From assembly GCA_947175555.1 (NCBI GenBank), contig CAMWNK010000017.1:1-32604 (forward strand): a stretch of DNA of 32,604 nt, in the 5' to 3' direction. Shown here piece by piece: positions 24,742 to 31,810 of the stretch (position 1 is its first letter; each line of letters opens with the position of its first letter). Position numbers and translations under genes: made by a program. The stretch comes from an uncultured Clostridia bacterium. GTDB taxonomy: Bacteria; Bacillota; Clostridia; Christensenellales; UBA3700. The notes under the pieces are model-generated. The model was not told the DNA's origin. It was given only the letters and a program-made list of their open reading frames with translations, and did not search any database.

Positions 24742-25710
24742 ATGTTGATTAATAAGATAATAATACCCAAAGGCGTTAAGGTAGGCAACGCTCACGACGA
24801 ATATACAGGTGTAACCGTAATAAAATGCGACAGGGGTTGCACGGGCGGCGCGGATATACGCGGCGGAGCACCCGGCACGCGCGAGACGGATCTGCTCCGT
24901 CCAGATAAAGCCATGCAAAAAATCAATGCCGTAGTCCTATCGGGCGGCTCGGCTTACGGTCTTGCCGCATCTTGCGGCGTAATGGAATACATGCGCAGCC
25001 GCGGCAACGGATATAAGATAGGCGGCAAGGTCGTGCCTATAGTATGCGGCGCGGTGCTTTACGACCTGAACGACTCGCAATATCACTACCCCGACGCCGA
25101 CATGGGCGTAAAGGCGTGTGTATGCGCCGACACCGAGTCCCCCGCATTCGGCAACGTAGGCGCGGGACGGGGCGCAACGGTAGGTAAAATAAGAGGCATC
25201 AAGCACGCTTGCAAGAGCGGACTGGGTGCTGCTACTGCAAAGGTATGCGGCATTACGGTAACCGCCATTGTCGCAGTCAACGCATTCGGGGACGTAATTG
25301 ATAGCGACGGCAATGTGATAGCGGGAGCAAAAAACAAAGTCGGCGGCTTTATAGGCACCTCTGCGTGTATCAAGGAAGGCAAAATCCTCAAACTTTTAAC
25401 AGGCGCAGGCGGCAATACCACGATAGGCTGCGTCATCACCGATGCGACGCTCGATAAAGCTCAAGCCAACAAACTGGCATCTTTCACTCACAACGCATAT
25501 GCAAAGCGCATATCGCCCGTTCATACCGACTATGACGGCGACAGCATATTCGTAATGGCTACTGGCAAGAAAAAAGCGCTGGACTTCGTAACAGTGCAAC
25601 TTGCCGCAGAGGAAGCTATGTGTCAGGCGATAATCAACGCGGTAGACTCATGCGCTCGATACGAGATAGTCGGAGATGCCGCGGACGAAGAAGAGGATAT
25701 AGACATATAA
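24742..25710 (+). CDS. P1 family peptidase (DmpA/S58 type)
   Basis: The 322-residue protein matches the DmpA/BapA family (S58), Ntn-type enzymes that self-cleave into two chains and act as aminopeptidases or on beta-peptides. Seen: an N-terminal VGNAHDEYTGVTV, the conserved VVLSGGSAYGLAAS (63-76), GATVGKIRG, and the nucleophile region GGNTTIGCVITDA. By alignment with DmpA Ser250 the nucleophile would be Thr226, with cleavage after Asn225. Many Bacillota P1 peptidases use Thr here. A short acidic tail (DEEEDIDI) ends the protein. No signal peptide. It is 3 nt after tetR, so the two are probably co-transcribed. Substrate unknown. Confidence 0.87.
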   Translation: MLINKIIIPKGVKVGNAHDEYTGVTVIKCDRGCTGGADIRGGAPGTRETDLLRPDKAMQKINAVVLSGGSAYGLAASCGVMEYMRSRGNGYKIGGKVVPIVCGAVLYDLNDSQYHYPDADMGVKACVCADTESPAFGNVGAGRGATVGKIRGIKHACKSGLGAATAKVCGITVTAIVAVNAFGDVIDSDGNVIAGAKNKVGGFIGTSACIKEGKILKLLTGAGGNTTIGCVITDATLDKAQANKLASFTHNAYAKRISPVHTDYDGDSIFVMATGKKKALDFVTVQLAAEEAMCQAIINAVDSCARYEIVGDAADEEEDIDI

Positions 25711-25774
25711 GGCAGCCGCCGCTTAAGGCGATTGCTATCGCAAATATATCGTTATTATAAGGGAATGGATAATT

Positions 25775-27322
25775 ATGACAGACAGCAGACTTGAATTGTA
25801 CACATCTATCACGCCGTCCGACGTTCAGAAATCTATAATGCGCGATGGCTTCAACGTATTCATACATTACGGTATCAATACTTTTTGCAACAAGGAGTGG
25901 AGCGACGGCTCTCTGCCCGCATCCGCTTTCAATCCCACATCTCAAAATACCGACGAGTGGATACAAATTATCAAGAGCGCGGGAGCTAAGGGCGTAATAC
26001 TCACCTGCAAGCATCACGACGGCTTCTGCCTGTGGCAGACAGATACCACCGATTACGGCGTCAAGTCCAGTCCTTATAAGGGCGGAAAGGGCGACGTCGT
26101 ACAAGAAGTATCCGACAGCTGCCGAAAATACGGACTGAAATTCGGCGTATATCTCTCGCCGTGGGACCGCAATTCTCCGACGTACGGCACTGACTCGTAC
26201 AACGACTTCTACATAGCTCAGCTTACCGAATTGCTTACAAGATACGGCAAGATATTCTGCGTGTGGCTGGACGGAGCGTGCGGCTCTTATCTGGACGGAA
26301 AACCCAAGCAGGTATACGACTTTAAGCGATACTACGACACCATACGCGCTCTGCAACCGGATTGTTGCATATCCAACTGCGGCCCCGACGTGCGCTGGGT
26401 GGGCAACGAGGCAGGTTGCGCGAGAGAAAGCGAGTGGAACGTAGTCCCCTCTTTCTCCTTTGACATACAGACAATCGAAGATAACTCGCAACAGTCCGAC
26501 GACGATGCCTCAAGACTGAAAGGCATTGATATAGTAGCTCAAGACCTCGGCAGCAGACAGGTGCTGAGCAGATATGATAAATTCATATGGTATCCCGCCG
26601 AAGTAGACGTATCTATCCGCCCGGGTTGGTTCTATCATAAATCGCAGAATATGTCCGTGCGCTCGCTCGATAATCTGCTGTATATATGGTACAACTCCGT
26701 AGGCGGCAATTCTCTGCTGCTACTCAACGTACCGCCCGATACCCGCGGCAGAATTCACGGCGCAGATGCCGACAGACTGGCAAAAATCGGTAAAACGCTG
26801 CGCAAGCATTTCTCTAAGCCGATAAACTGCGCATACGAAGTCGGCGATTGCGCGATTGATAATCCCGCGTCCAATCTTGTCTGCGACGACGACAGCTATT
26901 GTACCGTAAACGACATTAGCGATACTTATACCGTCATGATGACATTGGATAAGGAAGAAACCGTCGATAAAGTAGTACTCAAAGAGCAATGCGACTTCTC
27001 TCAGCGTATAGAAAACGCTTATATCGAAGTGCTTAAGGGCAAGAAGTGGGTTAAGGTATGCAATGTAACGACTGTCGGCTTCTGCCGCATAGCGACGTTT
27101 AAGCCCGTAAAGTGCTCTGCAATAAGACTGACTATCACATCGTGCAGATTACAGCCGTACCTATCTTACGTCATGCCTTACGCCTATAACGGTAAAGTGC
27201 CTCGCGCGCCTTGGTATCGCAATATAGTAGCCTTTTTTCATAAAATCAACTACGCTATATATATAGCAAGAGAAAATAGGCATAAGCAAAGGCTCGAGCG
27301 TAAGAATAAGAAACAGGCATAA
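25775..27322 (+). CDS. Alpha-L-fucosidase (GH29)
   Basis: The 515-residue GH29 enzyme removes terminal alpha-L-fucose. Seen: FNVFIHYG (25-32), the sugar-binding CKHHDGFCLW (76-85), GVYLSPWDRN, and the nucleophile Asp166 in VWLDGACG. Residues about 365-480 look like a beta-sandwich of the F5/8 (discoidin) kind. No signal peptide is seen, so it acts inside the cell on imported fucosides, and the C-terminus is strongly basic (KQRLERKNKKQA). It lies 64 nt after the peptidase gene in the same direction. The acid/base residue cannot be named with confidence. A terminator follows directly. Confidence 0.9.
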   Translation: MTDSRLELYTSITPSDVQKSIMRDGFNVFIHYGINTFCNKEWSDGSLPASAFNPTSQNTDEWIQIIKSAGAKGVILTCKHHDGFCLWQTDTTDYGVKSSPYKGGKGDVVQEVSDSCRKYGLKFGVYLSPWDRNSPTYGTDSYNDFYIAQLTELLTRYGKIFCVWLDGACGSYLDGKPKQVYDFKRYYDTIRALQPDCCISNCGPDVRWVGNEAGCARESEWNVVPSFSFDIQTIEDNSQQSDDDASRLKGIDIVAQDLGSRQVLSRYDKFIWYPAEVDVSIRPGWFYHKSQNMSVRSLDNLLYIWYNSVGGNSLLLLNVPPDTRGRIHGADADRLAKIGKTLRKHFSKPINCAYEVGDCAIDNPASNLVCDDDSYCTVNDISDTYTVMMTLDKEETVDKVVLKEQCDFSQRIENAYIEVLKGKKWVKVCNVTTVGFCRIATFKPVKCSAIRLTITSCRLQPYLSYVMPYAYNGKVPRAPWYRNIVAFFHKINYAIYIARENRHKQRLERKNKKQA

Positions 27323-27327
27323 AAGTT

Positions 27328-27353
27328 ACCGACCGCAATCAATCGCGGTCGGT
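27328..27353 (+). terminator. Terminator between convergent fucosidase and glmM genes
   Basis: A perfect 9-bp stem ACCGACCGC/GCGGTCGGT with an 8-nt loop is followed by ATTATTAT on the plus strand and by AACTTTTAT on the minus strand. It begins 6 nt after the fucosidase stop and could serve both directions. Confidence 0.75.
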
Positions 27354-27407
27354 ATTATTATACTACACAAAAAAGTATCGCTAAGATACAAATTGAAATG
27401 CGCCGTG

Positions 27408-28688
27408 TCAGCCTATCTTTATACACATATCGGCTATCTCTTTTACGCACGCCTTGGCAAGCTCTAAGTCCATACACTCCGCCATTACGCGTATTTTAGG
27501 CTCGGTCCCCGACGCCCTTACCAGCACTCTGCCGCCGCCTAACTTTGCCGTCCAATTCTCCTTAAGCTCTCTCAGCTTATCGCTTGATATTACGGCGTCT
27601 TTATCATATACGATTACGCTTTCGCTTATCTGCGGATAGAGCGGGTACACTCCTGCCTCAGACGCTTTTATGCCATGCTCTTTAAGCAAAGATGCAAAAA
27701 CGACCGCGCTGAGTATACCGTCTCCCGTAGTGGACAGCGGCGCAAGAATAATATGTCCCGATTGCTCTCCGCCTATAGGCGCGCCGCTTTCTTTCATCAT
27801 ATCCATGACGTACTTGTCGCCTACGTTGCTGCGTAAAAATTCTACGCCTTGCTTGATAAAGGCTTGCTCCGTACCCGTATTGCTAAGCACAGTACCCACC
27901 GCAATCTTGGGCACGAGGATACCTTTAGCCGCCCACCTGCACGCGATATAATACATTATCCTATCGCCGTCTATAATATCGCCCGTCTCGTCCACGGCAA
28001 TCAGTCTGTCGCTGTCGCCGTCGAATGTGAATGCAATATCCCACTCGGCGCCGCCGCAGCGCTCCTTAAGAGTATGGGAGAAAGTAGAGCCGCAGCCGCA
28101 ATTAATTCCGTCGTCGGGATTGACGCCTACGCATGTTACCGCCGCGCCCAATCTTTTGAACACTTCGGGAGCCATGCGATAAGCCGCGCCGTTGGCGCAA
28201 TCAAGCAATATGCGCATACCGCTCAAGTCCTTGCCCGCCGATACAAGAGCATCAATATACGACTGAGCGTAAACTTTATCCTGAACGAATACGCCCGTAT
28301 AGTCTCCGCACATATCCTTATCCATCGCCTCGCCGATGAGCTGCTCGCGCTTATCGCCCAGCTTATAGCCGCTGCCGTCAAAAACCTTAAGCCCGTTATA
28401 CTCCTCGGGATTGTGCGAAGCGGATATTACCACTCCGTAGTCGCCGCACCCCTTAGCCGTAGCGTACGCAACCCCTGCGGTAGGGATAATGCCGAGGTCT
28501 ATCATTCTACCGCCCGCGCGTATTACCCCTGCCGCAAATGCGCTCAGTATCGTTGCGCCCGAAGGCCTTGTATCTCTGCCCACAAAGACGCTCTTGCCGT
28601 CTCTGCCCAGAGCGTTGCCCAGCTTGAGCGCGGCTACCGTCATCGTGCCGTCAGCCACTCCCCTAATTCCGTCGGTTCCGAATTTCAT
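27408..28688 (-). CDS. glmM: Phosphoglucosamine mutase
   Basis: The 426-residue phosphohexomutase interconverts glucosamine-6-phosphate and glucosamine-1-phosphate for peptidoglycan precursors. Seen: the FGTDGIRG N-terminus, the phosphoserine loop VISASHNP with catalytic Ser91, the metal loop FDGDSDR, a GGEQSGH sugar-binding loop and the phosphate-binding RASGTEPKIRVM. It is slightly shorter than E. coli GlmM (445). An AAGGGTGG-type site precedes the ATG. It lies 14 nt after the GlmU-type acetyltransferase gene and shares its promoter. GlmM rather than phosphomannomutase is favoured by the C-terminal motif and the neighbour. Confidence 0.95.
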   Translation of the reverse strand: MKFGTDGIRGVADGTMTVAALKLGNALGRDGKSVFVGRDTRPSGATILSAFAAGVIRAGGRMIDLGIIPTAGVAYATAKGCGDYGVVISASHNPEEYNGLKVFDGSGYKLGDKREQLIGEAMDKDMCGDYTGVFVQDKVYAQSYIDALVSAGKDLSGMRILLDCANGAAYRMAPEVFKRLGAAVTCVGVNPDDGINCGCGSTFSHTLKERCGGAEWDIAFTFDGDSDRLIAVDETGDIIDGDRIMYYIACRWAAKGILVPKIAVGTVLSNTGTEQAFIKQGVEFLRSNVGDKYVMDMMKESGAPIGGEQSGHIILAPLSTTGDGILSAVVFASLLKEHGIKASEAGVYPLYPQISESVIVYDKDAVISSDKLRELKENWTAKLGGGRVLVRASGTEPKIRVMAECMDLELAKACVKEIADMCIKIG

Positions 28689-28702
28689 ATTGCCACCCTT
28701 TT

Positions 28703-29305
28703 CTATATCAACTTAAACTTGCCTAAAGCCTTGCCTTCTTTTACTATCTGACGCGAGCGACCTATAACAAGCGCCCTTGCAGGTATGTCGTCCGTAATCG
28801 TAGTGCCGGCTGCGATATACGCGTCATCACCGACAGTAACGGGCGCGATGATGTTGGAATTGCTGCCTATAAAGGCTCTGTCGCCTACTACAGAGCGATG
28901 CTTTTGCTTGCCGTCATAGTTGACGAATATGCTGCCGCAGCCTATATTGCACTCTTTTCCGACATCGCAGTCGCCCACGTAGGCAAGATGAGACGCCTTA
29001 CTGCCCGCGCCCAAAGTAGCGTTCTTGACCTCTACAAAATCTCCTGCCTTACAACCCTCGCCTACTACCGCGCCCGCGCGAAGATAGGCATAAGGTCCCA
29101 CTTGCGCGCCTTTCTTGACGATTGCCTTGTCAAGGACGGACGCCGTAACCACTGCGCCTTCTTCCACAGTGCTATTTTCTATAATGTTGTTGGGACGCAG
29201 CACCGCTCCCTTCTTGATTACGGCATTGTCGCCGATGTAGTTGTTAGGAAAAATCACCGCGCCTTCTTCAACCGTAGCTGTGGGCGCGATATAAATGTTG
29301 TCCAT
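28703..29305 (-). CDS. Stand-alone GlmU-type glucosamine-1-phosphate N-acetyltransferase domain
   Basis: The 200-residue left-handed beta-helix protein made of hexapeptide repeats matches only the C-terminal acetyltransferase half of GlmU. GlmU proteins are about 450 residues and start with a uridylyltransferase domain that is absent here. Residues aligned with E. coli acetyltransferase and sugar-binding positions are kept: Arg76, Lys94, His106 (catalytic base), Tyr109, Asn120, Asn129-Tyr130, Ser148 and Arg183. GGAGG lies 7 nt before the ATG, and a strong promoter lies about 120 nt upstream, so this is not a 5'-deleted fragment without control signals. It is followed by glmM, whose product is its expected substrate. 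The uridylyl transfer step must come from another gene. Confidence 0.88.
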   Translation of the reverse strand: MDNIYIAPTATVEEGAVIFPNNYIGDNAVIKKGAVLRPNNIIENSTVEEGAVVTASVLDKAIVKKGAQVGPYAYLRAGAVVGEGCKAGDFVEVKNATLGAGSKASHLAYVGDCDVGKECNIGCGSIFVNYDGKQKHRSVVGDRAFIGSNSNIIAPVTVGDDAYIAAGTTITDDIPARALVIGRSRQIVKEGKALGKFKLI

Positions 29306-29422
29306 AAATAATCCTCCGATAGATATCCCGTCTACAAAATATGTATCGCGCCTTATTTACGTGCAACGCCCCGCTTGTAAATCCGAAATAAAGATATATT
29401 AGCAGTATATCACGCCGTAATT

Positions 29423-29451
29423 ATTATATACTTATACGCTAAATGCGTCAA
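29423..29451 (-). promoter_or_regulatory. Promoter of the acetyltransferase-glmM unit
   Basis: On the minus strand: -35 TTGACG (29446-29451), 17-nt spacer, perfect -10 TATAAT (29423-29428). The leader to the ATG at 29305 is about 110 nt, without a recognisable riboswitch or glmS-type ribozyme core. Confidence 0.8.
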
Positions 29452-29620
29452 ACTCGATACCGATAAACAGCTCACGATACTACACGCCATTAATTATATA
29501 ACTATTAAAAATATAGCGCGTATTTGCGCCGCATAAATACGACCAAAGACTCCGCTTTTCCGCCGCTATCCGTGCAACTGCGTAGGTATTAATACATTGA
29601 AATTTGCTGTAAAAAAACGC
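29452..29620. other. Divergent intergenic gap
   Basis: This is the space between the promoters of the acetyltransferase-glmM unit and the riboflavin transporter unit. It is AT-rich, with no ORF or structured element I can support. Confidence 0.4.
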
Positions 29621-29649
29621 TTGACACCCACATATAGCGGTGCTATACT
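29621..29649 (+). promoter_or_regulatory. Promoter of the FMN riboswitch-ribU unit
   Basis: Plus strand: perfect -35 TTGACA (29621-29626), 17-nt spacer, -10 TATACT (29644-29649). Transcription should start about 10 nt before the riboswitch. Confidence 0.88.
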
Positions 29650-29663
29650 CTGTACAAACGAAA

Positions 29664-29789
29664 TATTTCTTTGGGCAGGTATTAACCGACCGGAGGTAAT
29701 GCCGCTTTAAGCGGATTAGTCCTACAGCCCCAACAGTTGATGCGGTGAGATTCCGCAACCGCCTGTTAAGTCAGAATGGGAAAGAAAGC
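29664..29789 (+). ncRNA. FMN riboswitch (RFN element)
   Basis: The RNA carries the RFN core: GGGCAGGT, GACCGGAGGT, GATGCGGTGAGATTCCGCA with ACCG, and the closing AGTCAGAATGGGAAAGAAAG. P1 is TTTCTTT (29666-29672) with AAAGAAA (29781-29787). FMN binding stabilises P1. It precedes a terminator and a riboflavin-type transporter gene, the usual arrangement of this class. The RFN family is well established; the mapping here is by eye. Confidence 0.93.
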
Positions 29790-29810
29790 TAACGTATGTG
29801 CAGTATGGCT

Positions 29811-29839
29811 GTTCTTTCGCATTGCGAAAGAACTTTTTT
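29811..29839 (+). terminator. Riboswitch-controlled terminator
   Basis: A perfect 10-bp stem GTTCTTTCGC/GCGAAAGAAC with a 3-nt loop is followed by TTTTTT. The first arm holds TTCTTTC (29812-29818), which can instead pair with GAAAGAA at 29780-29786 of the P1 3' strand. Without FMN this forms an antiterminator; with FMN P1 forms and transcription stops. Confidence 0.92.
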
Positions 29840-29884
29840 GCTTTTAAGGAACATTTCGTTAATCTAATTAACAGAGGTGTTACT

Positions 29885-30637
29885 ATGAAAAAGAACGCTT
29901 TCAAGATGCCGGTACTCTTTGCCGCGCTCACAGGTCTTATGACCGCTCTCGTATTCGCCTTCACAATGATAGGCATCACATTGGGTACGGGGTATATCAA
30001 TATCGGCGACACGATGATATTCGTTACCGCAGCACTGTTCGGACCTGCGTCCGCAGCAATAGCGGGAGGACTGGGCGCGCTGTTTGCAGACCTTGCAGTC
30101 TATCCCGTAACGGCAGTATTTTCGCTATTTATCAAGGCTATCGAGGGCGCGCTTGCAGGCGCATTGTTGCGCTATGCCTTGCCTAAGGTAATAGGAAAAA
30201 GTCCCAAGACCGCATTAAAGATAATCGGCGACGCTATATGCTGCCTTATCGCGGGCGCGGTAATGGTAGCGGGATACTTTGCCACTAACGTACTATTTTG
30301 GGGCAGCGGCGATGCTCCCGCAGCGAGATTGAGCGGAGCCGTAACTCAGCTGCCTTGGGATGTATTGCAAGCGGTCGTGTCCGTGATTTTGTCCAATCTC
30401 ATACTCAACCTTATGAGACTTGGCGATATTGCGGCTAAGTTTAAGGTAGGTAAATATCTAAGCGGCGGCAAGGCGCAGCCCGATAAGAAAGATGACGTCA
30501 TGGGCGATACTCAAGACAACTTGGGCTCAAACGCCGAGCCTATCGACGCAGTCGCCGCCGATGCAATAGATACTCACGACTTGGGCGCAGGAAGCGACAT
30601 GGCAGCTACAGACAGCAAGGACGAGACTAACCAATAA
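29885..30637 (+). CDS. ribU: Riboflavin ECF transporter S-component, RibU-like
   Basis: The 250-residue membrane protein has about six hydrophobic segments in residues 10-190 and the ECF S-component pattern with an Ala/Gly-rich loop (GTGYINIGDTMIFV, then GPASAAIAGGLGALFADL). It would bind riboflavin outside the cell and work with a general ECF module (EcfT, EcfA1, EcfA2) not present here. Riboflavin as substrate is inferred from the FMN riboswitch upstream, which is strong context. The start is ATG 29885 with GAGGTG 5 nt upstream, after the terminator stem. An odd feature is the long acidic Asp/Ala-rich C-terminal tail (about residues 195-250), which typical RibU proteins do not carry. Confidence 0.88.
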   Translation: MKKNAFKMPVLFAALTGLMTALVFAFTMIGITLGTGYINIGDTMIFVTAALFGPASAAIAGGLGALFADLAVYPVTAVFSLFIKAIEGALAGALLRYALPKVIGKSPKTALKIIGDAICCLIAGAVMVAGYFATNVLFWGSGDAPAARLSGAVTQLPWDVLQAVVSVILSNLILNLMRLGDIAAKFKVGKYLSGGKAQPDKKDDVMGDTQDNLGSNAEPIDAVAADAIDTHDLGAGSDMAATDSKDETNQ

Positions 30638-30798
30638 GTATTGCCGTCCGAAAATATAGCCGAAAAGCCTAAGCATTGGTTGCCGCAGATACCTATGCAA
30701 TCGATGCAATACAGGGTGAGCGGCACATTGCCTACATATTGAAGATTAACGACGACATCGCATGTATAAAAGTCGATTAGCACTATCCAGGCAATTAA

Positions 30799-30807
30799 TG
30801 CTATAAT
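30799..30807 (+). promoter_or_regulatory. Extended -10 promoter abutting the APH-fold kinase start
   Basis: TGC-TATAAT (30799-30807) is a perfect extended -10. No good -35 is seen 17 nt upstream, which extended -10 promoters do not need. The ATG lies exactly six bases after TATAAT, so the predicted +1 is the A of the ATG. Confidence 0.65.
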
Positions 30808-30813
30808 AAGACT

Positions 30814-31734
30814 ATGTATCAACAGCTAATCACTAAAGCCGTTAAAGCTATATTCAACGACTCCGCGCTTACGGACTGCACACCGATAGGCGCGGGCTTT
30901 TACGGAAAAGTTTATGCTGTAAAACTGAGCAAGCCGCCTTACTCTGCCGCAATCAAGATATTTTTCAGGCGCGGAGACAATGAAAAAGAAGCTCTGTGGT
31001 ATCTTGCGCTGAGGCGCAGCGGCATCCCTCTGCCCGAGATATACGGCATGTATGATGAGGGAGAGCACGGCGTGCTGGCAATGAGCCTGCTTAAGGCATG
31101 CTCCGCCACCGATACGAGCGGACTTACCTGCCGCGAGCTTGATAAGTTGGGCGATGAAATAGCCGAAACTGCAGTTAAGCTGCATTTACTTAAAGGCAGC
31201 GGCTACGGAGATATTACCGACGTATCATGTCTTGAAGGCGGCAAGGAAGATAGTTGGACCGAATATTACCGCATTAAAGCTAAAAAGGCAATGGACAATA
31301 TATCGCGCGCCGTATCGAGAGGACTGCTTGATAGAAGGCATGAGAATATCTATTATCGTGCGCTTGATGCTATTGATATCGCAATCGATACCCCCTCTTA
31401 TCCTGCGCTTATACACGGAGACCTAAATACGGACAATATAATGATAGATAAAAAGATGTCGCGAGTAGTTGCCGTAATAGATCCTATATCAAGTATGTGG
31501 GGAGACTACGAATACGAACTGTTTCAATTAGATTGCGCATCGGGCAAAGCGTACGGATTGCTTGACAAGTATGCGCAATCGCGCCCCTTAAGCGACAAAT
31601 ATGACTTAAAAAGCGCTATATACTCTGCATTTGCAGAAGGCAATCACTACTGCAACATAAATAAGGCTTGCGATGACAACCTCTCAACATTTATTGCACG
31701 CTTAGACTTCGCGCTTAATAACTACGGATTATAA
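30814..31734 (+). CDS. Aminoglycoside phosphotransferase-fold kinase, substrate unknown
   Basis: The 306-residue protein has the APH/choline-kinase fold (PF01636). Seen: a glycine loop IGAGFYGKVYAVK (25-37) with AAIKIFF carrying the ATP-binding Lys, the catalytic loop HGDLNTDN with His201, Asp203 and Asn208, and the metal Asp223 in VAVIDPISSMWGD. Length is normal. Members phosphorylate aminoglycosides, macrolides, homoserine, fructosamines or other small molecules; nothing here points to a particular substrate, and resistance should not be assumed. No Shine-Dalgarno site precedes the ATG, and TATAAT ends 6 nt before it, suggesting leaderless translation. It lies 176 nt after the riboflavin transporter gene. 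Confidence 0.85.
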   Translation: MYQQLITKAVKAIFNDSALTDCTPIGAGFYGKVYAVKLSKPPYSAAIKIFFRRGDNEKEALWYLALRRSGIPLPEIYGMYDEGEHGVLAMSLLKACSATDTSGLTCRELDKLGDEIAETAVKLHLLKGSGYGDITDVSCLEGGKEDSWTEYYRIKAKKAMDNISRAVSRGLLDRRHENIYYRALDAIDIAIDTPSYPALIHGDLNTDNIMIDKKMSRVVAVIDPISSMWGDYEYELFQLDCASGKAYGLLDKYAQSRPLSDKYDLKSAIYSAFAEGNHYCNINKACDDNLSTFIARLDFALNNYGL

Positions 31735-31737
31735 ATA

Positions 31738-31784
31738 AAGTCCCCTATTGACGCTTTTTGTAACAAAAGCTACAAAGAGGACTT
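31738..31784. terminator. Probable bidirectional terminator between convergent genes
   Basis: An outer AAGTCC/GGACTT stem encloses an inner GCTTTT/AAAAGC stem, with T-rich runs on the outer side of each strand (TTATTTACTTATTT on plus, TTTATTTAT on minus). It lies between the kinase stop and the stop of the surface protein gene. The stem is imperfect. Confidence 0.5.
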
Positions 31785-31810
31785 ATTTACTTATTTCGCT
31801 ATCGTTATCC

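Noticed and set aside
29798..29884. Upstream start for the riboflavin transporter
   Set aside because: It would translate through the riboswitch terminator stem; ATG 29885 has a proper SD site.
30814..31734. Antibiotic resistance gene
   Set aside because: The APH fold is shared by many metabolic kinases, and nothing in the sequence points to aminoglycosides.
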